From Sodaliphilus sp050873765 (GTDB lineage: Bacteria; Bacteroidota; Bacteroidia; Bacteroidales; Muribaculaceae): 21,736 nucleotides of DNA. The first letter of the stretch is position 1; each line of letters begins with the position of its first letter. The position numbers were made by a program, and so were the translations under genes. The notes below the pieces were generated by a model. That model searched no databases, had not been told where the DNA came from, and was given only the letters and a program-made list of their open reading frames with translations. Positions 1 through 6,845 of this stretch are shown piece after piece. The stretch covers positions 1 to 21,736 of the forward strand of contig JBNMJK010000045.1 in assembly GCA_050873765.1 (NCBI GenBank). Direction: 5' to 3'.

Positions 1-723
1 ATCGACAACAATGTGAAAGCACGGCGTTCTGTGGTTGTGGGTATTTACAGCACAGAATTTGACGCATTCGACAAATCATACATCATTGGCAACATCAAAC
101 TTCTACAAAGTGTGAACGGTTGGGACGGTTTCACTGGAAGCTATGTGGGGGTGAACCTTAAAAGTACCGACCACCTAAACACCGATGCGCAGCAACTTTA
201 CGCCGCCCTGGCACTTTCAATGATTGAGCATAACTACTCCAGCCTATACAGCGTGAGCACCATCACCCAAAACAACATGTCGTATTTTACCTGGCTCAAT
301 ATGCTCGACATGAATGTAATCATTATTTTAGCATTAATGATTATTGTTTCATCTTTCACTTTAATTTCTGCCTTGTTAATGATTATACTGGAGCGAATTA
401 AGATGGTCGGTATTCTTAAATCATTAGGGTGCAGCAATGGAATGATTCGCAAAATTTTCATCTACCTCACAGGCAAACTCATCTTGCGGTCGATTATCAT
501 TGGCAATGCGTTAGGATTAGGACTGGCACTGATTCAAAAATATCTACATATCATTAAACTGGACCCAGAGGCTTATTACATGTCGTACGTGCCTATTGAG
601 ATAAACGCCACTACCCTACTCCTGCTCAATCTTGGCATTTTAATTGTTTCATATATTGCACTAATTGGCCCGAGCCACATTGTGTCCACAATTAAGCCAA
701 CCACCACCATGAAGTTCGACTAA
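1..723 (+). CDS. FtsX/LolC-LolE-type ABC transporter permease, C-terminal part
   Basis: This is the C-terminal about 240 residues of an FtsX-like permease; the frame is open from base 1, so the gene begins outside the window. The visible part starts with an extracytoplasmic region (about residues 1-95) of the kind lying between the first and second membrane helices. Three hydrophobic helices follow, near residues 103-125, 155-175 and 205-225. The stretch around IKMVGILKSLGCS, just after the first of these helices, is the family's typical cytoplasmic loop. Such permeases pair with an ATPase and handle lipoproteins, peptides or cell-division signals in the inner membrane; the substrate cannot be told from this fragment. 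The gene ends at TAA 721-723 and is followed by a strong terminator at 758-803. The family call is firm; the LolE-like subtype is inference. Confidence 0.85.
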   Translation: MDNNVKARRSVVVGIYSTEFDAFDKSYIIGNIKLLQSVNGWDGFTGSYVGVNLKSTDHLNTDAQQLYAALALSMIEHNYSSLYSVSTITQNNMSYFTWLNMLDMNVIIILALMIIVSSFTLISALLMIILERIKMVGILKSLGCSNGMIRKIFIYLTGKLILRSIIIGNALGLGLALIQKYLHIIKLDPEAYYMSYVPIEINATTLLLLNLGILIVSYIALIGPSHIVSTIKPTTTMKFD

Positions 724-757
724 TCCGCCCTACGCCACAACAGGTGCAACAGATAAC

Positions 758-803
758 AAATATCCCCCTAAAGCAATCAGATGTAGCTTTGGGGGGGATA
801 TTT
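758..803. terminator. Bidirectional intrinsic terminator between the permease gene and lepA
   Basis: A 16-bp-class inverted repeat has its left arm at 758-774 (AAATATCCCCCTAAAGC) and its right arm at 786-803, with an 11-base loop. The only imperfection is one T facing two bases in the run of C/G. The A/T flanks of the stem supply U-rich 3' ends in both directions. It lies between two convergent genes, so it probably stops both transcripts. Confidence 0.85.
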
Positions 804-846
804 ATTTATGCGCGCTCTATTAAAGAGACGTTGTTTATTCTTACTG

Positions 847-2634
847 CTAATCGAGCTTCAAGACTGCCAAGAAGGCCTTTTGTGGCACTTGCACTGTGCC
901 TATCTGCTTCATTCGCTTCTTACCGGCTTTTTGTTTTTCAAGCAATTTCCGCTTACGGCTTACATCACCGCCATAGCACTTAGCTGTAACGTCTTTACGA
1001 ACTTGCTTCACCGTTTCGCGTGCCACAATTTTTGCTCCAATAGCCGCCTGTATGGCAATGTCGTACTGCTGGCGGGGAATCAGTTCTTTTAACTTTTCAC
1101 ACATTCTACGCCCCAGCGACACGGCATTATCGACATGCGTGAGTGAGCTTAACGCATCCACGGGTTGCCCATTGAGCAGAATATCCAGCTTCACCAACTT
1201 TGACTCTTTATAAGAGCTGATATAGTAATCAAACGACGCATAGCCCTTCGATATACTCTTCAACTTATCATAGAAATCAATAACAATTTCACCTAATGGA
1301 ATGTCGAACGACAGTTCAAGGCGGTTGCCTGAAATATATTCTTGCTTTGTGAGCACACCGCGTTTTGAAAGGCACAGTGTGATAATAGGCCCCATATATT
1401 CCGAAAGCGTAATTATTGACGCATGGATATACGGCTCCTCTATCTTCTCAATGAGTGTGGGGTCGGGCAAGCCCGCCGGGTTATGCACCTCCGTTTCCAC
1501 GCCCTTCTTGTCATATACCTTATACGAAACATTGGGCACCGTGGTAATCACCTCCATGTTGAACTCTCTGCTCAGGCGCTCCTGCACAATTTCCATATGA
1601 AGAAGTCCTAAGAATCCGCATCGGAAGCCAAAACCTAAAGCCACCGACGACTCTGGAGAGAACGTGAGAGCAGCATCATTCAGCTGAAGTTTTTCCAACG
1701 AGGTTCTTAAGTTCTCAAAATCTTCGGGGTCTATGGGGTAAACACCGGCAAACACCATGGGCTTAACCTCCTGGAAGCCAGCAATAGCCTCTTTACACGG
1801 GCGTGCCGTATGGGTAATGGTGTCACCAACTCGCACCTCTGCCGAGTTCTTAATGCCGCTGATAATATATCCCACATTTCCCGCACTGACTTGATCTTTC
1901 GGCTCGAGGCTCAGTTTCAGAATGCCCAACTCGTCAACGTCATATTCACGGCCTGTGTTCACAAATTTCACAAGGTCGCCTTTACGAATAGTGCCATTCA
2001 TCACCTTAAAGTACACAATAATGCCGCGGAATGGATTAAACACCGAATCGAAAATCAGAGCCTGCAATGGCGCTTCGGGATCGCCTTTTGGCGCCGGAAT
2101 GCGATCGACAATGGCTTTCAGAATTTCAGGAATGCCCTCCCCTGTTTTTGCACTTGCACGAATAATGTCGGAAGGGTCGCAGCCTATAAGATCCACAATC
2201 TCATCTTCCACCTCATCGGGATGGGCGCTGTCCATATCTATCTTGTTGATTACCGGTATAATTTCCAAATCATGGTCCAATGCCAAGTAGAGGTTAGAGA
2301 TTGTTTGTGCCTGCACGCCTTGAGTGGCATCAACAATTAGCAGACAGCCTTCACAGGCAGCAATAGAGCGCGACACCTCATAGGAAAAATCCACGTGTCC
2401 TGGGGTATCGATAAGATTAAGAGTGTATTGCACACCGTCTTGCACATAGTCCATCTGTATGGCGTGGCTCTTGATAGTGATGCCACGCTCACGCTCAAGA
2501 TCCATATCATCAAGCACCTGATTTTGCATCTCCTTGCCCCCTACGGTCTTTGTATATTCCAACAGTCGGTCGGCTAAGGTGCTCTTTCCATGGTCGATAT
2601 GCGCTATAATGCTGAAATTTCTTATTTTCTCCAT
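847..2634 (-). CDS. lepA: Elongation factor 4 (LepA), ribosome-associated GTPase
   Basis: LepA/EF4 is a cytoplasmic translational GTPase that binds the ribosome and influences initiation, back-translocation or ribosome biogenesis. The 595-residue length is normal for the family. All G motifs are present: P-loop AHIDHGKST at 11-19, switch I around RERGITIKS at 48-56, DTPGH at 76-80, NKID at 130-133 and SAKTG at 161-165. The LepA-specific C-terminal domain is complete, including the GGDVSRKRKLLEKQKAGKKR region near 555-575. The ATG start at 2632-2634 leaves the P-loop at the usual distance. A promoter with both elements lies just upstream (2656-2687). The gene diverges from the YraN gene and converges on the FtsX permease. 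Confidence 0.98.
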   Translation of the reverse strand: MEKIRNFSIIAHIDHGKSTLADRLLEYTKTVGGKEMQNQVLDDMDLERERGITIKSHAIQMDYVQDGVQYTLNLIDTPGHVDFSYEVSRSIAACEGCLLIVDATQGVQAQTISNLYLALDHDLEIIPVINKIDMDSAHPDEVEDEIVDLIGCDPSDIIRASAKTGEGIPEILKAIVDRIPAPKGDPEAPLQALIFDSVFNPFRGIIVYFKVMNGTIRKGDLVKFVNTGREYDVDELGILKLSLEPKDQVSAGNVGYIISGIKNSAEVRVGDTITHTARPCKEAIAGFQEVKPMVFAGVYPIDPEDFENLRTSLEKLQLNDAALTFSPESSVALGFGFRCGFLGLLHMEIVQERLSREFNMEVITTVPNVSYKVYDKKGVETEVHNPAGLPDPTLIEKIEEPYIHASIITLSEYMGPIITLCLSKRGVLTKQEYISGNRLELSFDIPLGEIVIDFYDKLKSISKGYASFDYYISSYKESKLVKLDILLNGQPVDALSSLTHVDNAVSLGRRMCEKLKELIPRQQYDIAIQAAIGAKIVARETVKQVRKDVTAKCYGGDVSRKRKLLEKQKAGKKRMKQIGTVQVPQKAFLAVLKLD

Positions 2635-2655
2635 TTAGTAATTTTATTTTAAATA

Positions 2656-2687
2656 CAAATTTACAAAAAAAATCACACCCTCTCAAA
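2656..2687 (-). promoter_or_regulatory. lepA promoter, Bacteroidota type
   Basis: On the minus strand TAAATTTG (2656-2663) matches the TAnnTTTG -7 element. TTTG (2684-2687) sits 20 bases upstream as the -33 element. The predicted start is about 15 bases before the lepA ATG, giving a short leader. Confidence 0.7.
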
Positions 2688-2692
2688 GGGTG
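2676..2692. promoter_or_regulatory. Inverted repeat over the lepA -33 box, possible operator
   Basis: CACCCT (2676-2681) and AGGGTG (2687-2692) form a perfect 6-5-6 inverted repeat in the lepA/yraN divergent region. The spacer and one arm base contain the lepA -33 TTTG, so a protein bound here would touch the promoter. Whether it acts as DNA or as a hairpin is unknown. Confidence 0.35.
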
Positions 2693-2733
2693 AAATAAAT
2701 AAAATTTCGTAATTTTACGCAAAACAAATAGCA

Positions 2734-3111
2734 ATGGCACAACATAATACACTTGGTGCTGCGGGCGAGCAGTACGCCTATGAGTTTCTCATCAAAGAGG
2801 GGTTTATTGTGAGGGAACGGAACTGGAAAATGAACCATCTCGAAGTCGATATCATTGCCGAGAAGAATGGCAAGTTTCATTTTGTGGAAGTGAAAACCCG
2901 CTCCCATAGGTCGGGCTACAATCCTCAAAAAGCCATTAACCTCCAAAAGCAAAGCAATATAATCAACGCCTCACGGGCATATTGCAAAATGTATCACAGA
3001 ATGGACGTGGGCATACAGTATGATGTGATCATCATCTATGGCACGCCTGGCAGCTTCACCATGGAATATATGCCGGGGTATTTCAGAATGCCAACTCGCA
3101 CTTACAGATAA
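2734..3111 (+). CDS. YraN/UPF0102 family nuclease-fold protein
   Basis: This 125-residue protein belongs to the YraN (UPF0102) family, which has a restriction-endonuclease-like PD-(D/E)XK fold and no firmly established biological role. The visible signature is GEQYAYEFL near residue 10, then NHLEVDIIA near 35-43, where the acidic metal ligand sits, then FVEVKTR near 51-57, the E-x-K half of the active site. All putative catalytic residues are therefore kept. Length is typical. The ATG at 2734-2736 is the only sensible start. It diverges from lepA. A TAATTTTA at 2710-2717 is one base off a -7 element, but no -33 box accompanies it. A terminator follows at 3118-3160. Confidence 0.9.
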   Translation: MAQHNTLGAAGEQYAYEFLIKEGFIVRERNWKMNHLEVDIIAEKNGKFHFVEVKTRSHRSGYNPQKAINLQKQSNIINASRAYCKMYHRMDVGIQYDVIIIYGTPGSFTMEYMPGYFRMPTRTYR

Positions 3112-3117
3112 AGCCTA

Positions 3118-3160
3118 AAAATAAGGAACGGCCTAAAAATAAAAGCCATTCCCTATTTTG
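3118..3160. terminator. Intrinsic terminator after the YraN gene, between convergent genes
   Basis: The left arm (3118-3132, AAATAAGGAACGGC-like) pairs with the right arm (3145-3159, GCCATTCCCTATTTT) through one wobble and one extra base, with a 12-base loop. U-rich sequence (TTTTGGTTTT) follows on the plus strand. The A-rich left flank may let it also stop dnaA transcripts on the minus strand. Confidence 0.75.
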
Positions 3161-3202
3161 GTTTTATAACTCCGTGCCGCCATAAACCTGGAGGTTGTTA
3201 TA

Positions 3203-4579
3203 TTACTTGTGTAATTCATCAAGAATTTTCTGTACTTCGTCTTGGAACGACTTCTCCACCGACAGCCTTTGTTCTATTTGCTTACAAGCATGGAGCACTG
3301 TGGCGTGGTTTCGGTTGAGGCGCAAACCTATATTGGTTGACGACAGCTGTGTTTCCTTCTTGGCAAAATACATCAGCAGCTGGCGTGCGTCAGAAATTTC
3401 ACGCTTACGCGAATGACCATACAGAAGCGCAGAGTCGATATGGCAATGCTTGGCCACTGTCTCTGCTATCATCTCGAATGAAACTTGGCGTTTGTTCATC
3501 TTCACGGCATTTGCTACCACAGCCTTAGCCAAATCCACCGAAATCTCCTGATTCAGCATCATAGCATGGGCCAGCAGCGACACCACCACACCCTCAAGCT
3601 CACGAATGCTGTCGGTCACATTGTTTGCAATAAATTCCAGCACATCTTTAGAAATCGACAAGCCATCTTGTGAGGCCTTCAATTCCAGCACATCTTTACG
3701 AAGCTCATAGTCGGGTTTGGAAAGCTCCACCGTCATGCCCCATTTAAAACGCGATATCAATCGAGGTATCATGCCATCCATCTCACTGGGGCGGCAATCA
3801 CTCGACATGATAAGCTGCTTATCACGGCCATGCAAAGAATTGAATATGTGATAGAAAGTGTTTTGTGTGGCCTGCTTGCCTGCAAGTTCCTGAATATCAT
3901 CAATGATAAGCACATCTATGCTCTGATAGAAATTAATGAAATCGGGCACCTTATTGCTTCTGACTGCTATTGAATATTGGTTCTCGAAAATTCGAGAAGT
4001 GATATACAGCACTCGCAAGCGTGGATTGTTTTCCTTCATCTTAATGCCAATGGCTTGGATTAAGTGAGTTTTCCCCACGCCCGTTGGGCCAAACACGAAA
4101 AGAGGATTAAACGTCTTGCAGTTGGGGTCTGTTGCAATGGCCATGCCAATGCTCACAGCCAACTTATTGCTCATGCTTCCACAATAGTTTTCAAAAGTGT
4201 AGCGCGGATTCAGCTGAGGATCAATATCATTTGGAGCTTCTTGCTGGTGATAGTTGGGCGACATTCGCTTTCTCAGCAAACCGCTGGCCTGATCATCGGC
4301 CATCGTCACCCTTTCTTTGGCCACCTCCACACTATAATAAAGCCTTTTGAACTCCGTGCCATACACTTTACGCAATGTAGATGACAACAAAGAGCTATAG
4401 CCTTCTTCTATTTTCTCTATAAAGAACTGTGAAGGCACACGAAGCGTCAAGTCTCCATTTTTAAAATCCAAGACACCAATAGGAGCAAACCAAGCATTGT
4501 ATTGCTCGGCTGGCAAATTGTCTTTAAAGCACTGAAGGCACTTATTCCACTTTTCTATATATTGGTTATCTCGATTCAT
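3203..4579 (-). CDS. dnaA: Chromosomal replication initiator DnaA
   Basis: DnaA binds DnaA boxes at oriC, forms an ATP-dependent filament and opens the duplex. The 458-residue chain has all parts. Domain I is at about 1-90, with a short linker to about 120. The AAA+ domain has Walker A GPTGVGKT at 164-171, Walker B LIIDD at 224-228 and an arginine-rich RLISRF at 273-278. DNA-binding domain IV has the signature around 417-436 (LNRNHATVLHACK). Asn424 replaces the Asp of the common RDH triplet; I recall this as frequent in Bacteroidota. Here dnaA stands alone: dnaN is about 13 kb away on the same strand rather than adjacent. A -7 element and a 12-bp palindrome lie upstream. Confidence 0.98.
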   Translation of the reverse strand: MNRDNQYIEKWNKCLQCFKDNLPAEQYNAWFAPIGVLDFKNGDLTLRVPSQFFIEKIEEGYSSLLSSTLRKVYGTEFKRLYYSVEVAKERVTMADDQASGLLRKRMSPNYHQQEAPNDIDPQLNPRYTFENYCGSMSNKLAVSIGMAIATDPNCKTFNPLFVFGPTGVGKTHLIQAIGIKMKENNPRLRVLYITSRIFENQYSIAVRSNKVPDFINFYQSIDVLIIDDIQELAGKQATQNTFYHIFNSLHGRDKQLIMSSDCRPSEMDGMIPRLISRFKWGMTVELSKPDYELRKDVLELKASQDGLSISKDVLEFIANNVTDSIRELEGVVVSLLAHAMMLNQEISVDLAKAVVANAVKMNKRQVSFEMIAETVAKHCHIDSALLYGHSRKREISDARQLLMYFAKKETQLSSTNIGLRLNRNHATVLHACKQIEQRLSVEKSFQDEVQKILDELHK

Positions 4580-4607
4580 TCTAAAAAAAGGGCGTTTTAC
4601 AACCCTA

Positions 4608-4615
4608 CAAAATTA
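4608..4615 (-). promoter_or_regulatory. dnaA promoter -7 element
   Basis: TAATTTTG on the minus strand matches TAnnTTTG and lies about 29 bases before the dnaA ATG. The nearest TTTG upstream is only 14 bases away, shorter than the usual 19-20, so only the -7 half is supported. Confidence 0.45.
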
Positions 4616-4691
4616 TAATGTTTTTCTCACAAAAAAAGTTGTTGTAAAATTTGGTTTTTTAACAAAAGCAAGTATTACTTGATACACAACC

Positions 4692-4703
4692 ACTTACGTA
4701 AGT
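4692..4703. promoter_or_regulatory. 12-bp perfect palindrome upstream of dnaA
   Basis: ACTTACGTAAGT is its own reverse complement. It lies about 85 bases upstream of the dnaA -7 element, next to the single DnaA-box-like site at 4680-4688. The two together suggest an operator for a dimeric regulator. No related copy was noticed elsewhere in the window. Confidence 0.35.
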
Positions 4704-4849
4704 TTTCCTGTATTTTCGCGCACCTAATCGCAAAATCTTATATATAAAGCTAATATTCAGTAAATTAGATAAAGAATTTCACATATTCCAATACGCACAT
4801 TACTATATGCTCCTCTCTCACAAGGCTGCACAAATAGAATAGTCGCATT

Positions 4850-4884
4850 AAAAAACGGAAGTAGCGTTATTCGGAATCATTCCG
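4850..4884 (-). terminator. Probable terminator of the mlaD-like gene
   Basis: On the minus strand CGGAA near 4880-4884 can pair with TTCCG at 4856-4860, directly followed by a run of six T (4850-4855). A competing inner palindrome CGGAAT-C-ATTCCG (4872-4884) and a small CGCAA/TTGCG hairpin (4885-4900) are nested next to it. Position right after the mlaD stop supports the call; which fold forms is uncertain. Confidence 0.5.
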
Positions 4885-4913
4885 CGCAACACCGCTTGCG
4901 TCACGGTTACTTT

Positions 4914-5843
4914 TTAGAACACCTTAATAGTGACATATTTTTTAGGATGCTTCTTTACATCTTGAAGCAGCGAGTCGAGGCTCGCCACAGTGTTCGTAGC
5001 ATTCTGATAGAGTTTCTTATCGTTGAGCAGCATGCCCAAAGAGGAGTTCTGGTTATTGAGTTGAGCTGTCAAACGCTGCACATTAGCCAGCGTGGCATTG
5101 ATGCGATTCAGTGTAGTGTCTAAAGGAAGGCGTTTCAAATTGCCAGAAAACGTATTCAGATTGCCAGTTGTTGTCTTCAAGTCGGTAGTTAGGGTGTTAG
5201 CGTTAACCATCACCTCGTTGGCATTGTTTACCACGACAGGAATAGAATTGTTCAGGCTCGCCATTAATGTAGAAAGCTCTGCGGCACTTGTTGCAAGCTC
5301 GCGTGTGATGGCATCACAACGTGTAACCGATGCGTTAATTGCCGGATTTGACAGTATCTGATTCACACTGCCCACTATCGAGTCCACTTTAGGGAGAATC
5401 GATGCCACCACTGGCATCATATCAGTCCCCACTTTATCCATCAATCCGGCCTGCATAGCCACTGGTATGGTAGAGCCTACCTCCATATAGGTTTTGCTGG
5501 CGCCAAGATTCAATTTAAGCGATGCCGATCCAAGAAGCTCATTAGTGAATGTGATGGTTGAGCCATCAGGTATTTTCAAATTCTTATCAAAGCTCAACTC
5601 CACAGAAATTTTATTGGTCTCATAGTCGTACGTAATCTCACGCACTTGCCCCACCTTGAAGCCATTCACTGTCACTGGCGATGCTACGGTAAGGCCATTC
5701 ACCTTCTCAAATTTCGCATAATAGAAATTAGCGGGCTTCAGCAGGTTTATCCCCTTTAAATATTCAATGCCCCAATACAGAAGGCAAATGCTCACCACCA
5801 CAGTGAGGCCAATCAAAACATTTTTTTTAGAAGTTGGTTTCAT
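4914..5843 (-). CDS. MCE/MlaD family lipid-transport protein
   Basis: MlaD-type proteins are anchored in the inner membrane and form rings that carry phospholipids between the membranes. This 309-residue copy has a cytoplasmic N-terminus, one transmembrane helix near 9-26, and an MCE domain near 38-115 (GLTVASPVTVNGFKVGQV, later NELLGSASLKLNL). A long region rich in Asn, Thr and Leu follows to the end, probably helical. The ending (HPKKYVTIKVF) is what I remember from Bacteroidota members. The partner permease and ATPase genes (mlaE, mlaF) are not next to it. It diverges from aroE and has its own -7 element and terminator, so it looks monocistronic. Family call strong; the lipid substrate is unknown. 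Confidence 0.92.
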   Translation of the reverse strand: MKPTSKKNVLIGLTVVVSICLLYWGIEYLKGINLLKPANFYYAKFEKVNGLTVASPVTVNGFKVGQVREITYDYETNKISVELSFDKNLKIPDGSTITFTNELLGSASLKLNLGASKTYMEVGSTIPVAMQAGLMDKVGTDMMPVVASILPKVDSIVGSVNQILSNPAINASVTRCDAITRELATSAAELSTLMASLNNSIPVVVNNANEVMVNANTLTTDLKTTTGNLNTFSGNLKRLPLDTTLNRINATLANVQRLTAQLNNQNSSLGMLLNDKKLYQNATNTVASLDSLLQDVKKHPKKYVTIKVF

Positions 5844-5905
5844 ATCTTTGTATGATTATTGTGCATGTCAATATTTCCATGTGGTTTTTCTTCCACTATG
5901 AAGTG

Positions 5906-5913
5906 CAAAGTTA
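5906..5913 (-). promoter_or_regulatory. mlaD-like gene -7 promoter element
   Basis: TAACTTTG on the minus strand matches TAnnTTTG and lies 62 bases before the mlaD ATG, implying a leader of about 55 bases. No TTTG is seen at the ideal -33 spacing. Confidence 0.45.
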
Positions 5914-6012
5914 GCAATAAAATGGCAAACTCCGCTATCCCATAACCCGACAAAAGTAGTTTTTTAGTGAAATAAATCGGCCAAAAAAGAAATGATGATT
6001 AATAATTTTATG

Positions 6013-6020
6013 TAAATTTG
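6013..6020 (+). promoter_or_regulatory. aroE-comEC operon -7 promoter element
   Basis: TAAATTTG matches TAnnTTTG and lies 33 bases before the aroE ATG. There is no clear -33 box 19-20 bases upstream, so only half of the promoter is supported. Confidence 0.5.
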
Positions 6021-6053
6021 TAAAAATATTAACCATTAACCCGTGTTTTAAAG

Positions 6054-6821
6054 ATGGAATCATTTCAAAATGACAAAAAATTGTATGGTTTGATTGGCTA
6101 CCCATTGGGACATTCCTTTTCTATGGAATATTTCAATGAAAAATTTGAGGCAGAGAACATCAATGCCGAATACATGAATTTTGAAATTGACGACATCGGG
6201 AAAATCATGGAAGTGTTGGCTGAGCATCCCAACCTTTGTGGGCTTAACGTGACCATTCCATATAAGGAGCAAGTTATCCCCTATCTCACCTCTATCGACG
6301 ATGGGGCAAGAGCCATTGGCGCGGTCAATGTCATCAAAATCACCAGAACCCAAAAAGATAACGACGTGATGCTCCGTGGCTATAATTCCGACGCTATCGG
6401 CTTTTTAAAGTCGGTAGAGCCATATGTGAACGAAGATCGCAGAAAAGCCATGGTACTGGGGACCGGAGGTGCGTCTAAGGCCGTGACCTACGCCCTCAAT
6501 AAATTAGGCGTGGAAGTGATGCATGTGTCACGCAGAAAGTCGGCCGCTACCTGCACCTACGATGAAATCACCAAGGCTATGGTAAACGACCACAAAATCA
6601 TCGTAAATGCCACTCCACTTGGAATGTTTCCACACACCGACAAGTGTCCAGATTTCCCTTATCGCTTTTTGAGCAAAAGCCACTTTTGCTACGACTTAAC
6701 CTATAATCCAGAGGTCACTTTATTTATGCAAAAGTCGAAAGCGGCAGGAACAGAAGTGAAAAACGGGCTTGAGATGCTTCTTCTGCAAGCATTTGCAGCC
6801 TACGATATTTGGACAAAATAG
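6054..6821 (+). CDS. aroE: Shikimate dehydrogenase (NADP+)
   Basis: AroE reduces 3-dehydroshikimate to shikimate with NADPH, the fourth step of the route to chorismate. The 255-residue chain is of normal length and keeps the substrate site: GYPLGHSFS at 15-23, NVTIPYK with catalytic Lys71, AVNVI at 90-94 and GYNSDAIGF with Asp113. The nucleotide-binding loop LGTGGAS is at 135-141. NATPLGM at 185-191 and the terminal NGLEMLLLQA at 237-246 complete the signature. The comEC ATG follows 24 bases after the stop, so the two are probably co-transcribed from the promoter near 6013. No other aro gene is nearby. Confidence 0.97.
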   Translation: MESFQNDKKLYGLIGYPLGHSFSMEYFNEKFEAENINAEYMNFEIDDIGKIMEVLAEHPNLCGLNVTIPYKEQVIPYLTSIDDGARAIGAVNVIKITRTQKDNDVMLRGYNSDAIGFLKSVEPYVNEDRRKAMVLGTGGASKAVTYALNKLGVEVMHVSRRKSAATCTYDEITKAMVNDHKIIVNATPLGMFPHTDKCPDFPYRFLSKSHFCYDLTYNPEVTLFMQKSKAAGTEVKNGLEMLLLQAFAAYDIWTK

Positions 6822-6845
6822 CCGTCCCAACCGCACCTTTTAAAC

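Larger units (their letters stand above)
4580..4913. other. 334-bp gene-free region upstream of dnaA
   Basis: No convincing gene is seen here on either strand. The dnaA side holds a -7 element (4608-4615) and a 12-bp palindrome (4692-4703). One near-match to a DnaA box lies at 4680-4688 (TGATACACA, one mismatch to TTATNCACA). The middle (about 4735-4800) is very A+T-rich. The mlaD side holds that gene's terminator (4850-4884). It could carry dnaA autoregulation; with only one weak box, calling it oriC is not justified. Confidence 0.5.

Noticed and set aside
234..461. Minus-strand open frame inside the FtsX permease
   Set aside because: Antisense shadow of hydrophobic helices without recognisable domain or promoter.
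1810..2340. Open frame on the plus strand opposite lepA
   Set aside because: It is a shadow of lepA with His/Asn/Cys-rich composition and no family pattern; the same holds for the plus-strand frames opposite dnaA, recN, galE and wecB.
3112..3145. Direct repeat GCCTAAAAATAA, twice within 20 bases
   Set aside because: It is explained by the arms and loop of the terminator between yraN and dnaA; no array or further copies.
4587..4606. Mini-terminator in the dnaA leader (AGGG/CCCT stem then T-run)
   Set aside because: Only four base pairs with a ten-base loop; too weak to claim attenuation.
4580..4913. Chromosomal origin (oriC) upstream of dnaA
   Set aside because: Only one near-match to a DnaA box is present and no cluster of boxes. 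GC skew could not be computed here. The region is reported only as gene-free with possible regulatory sites.
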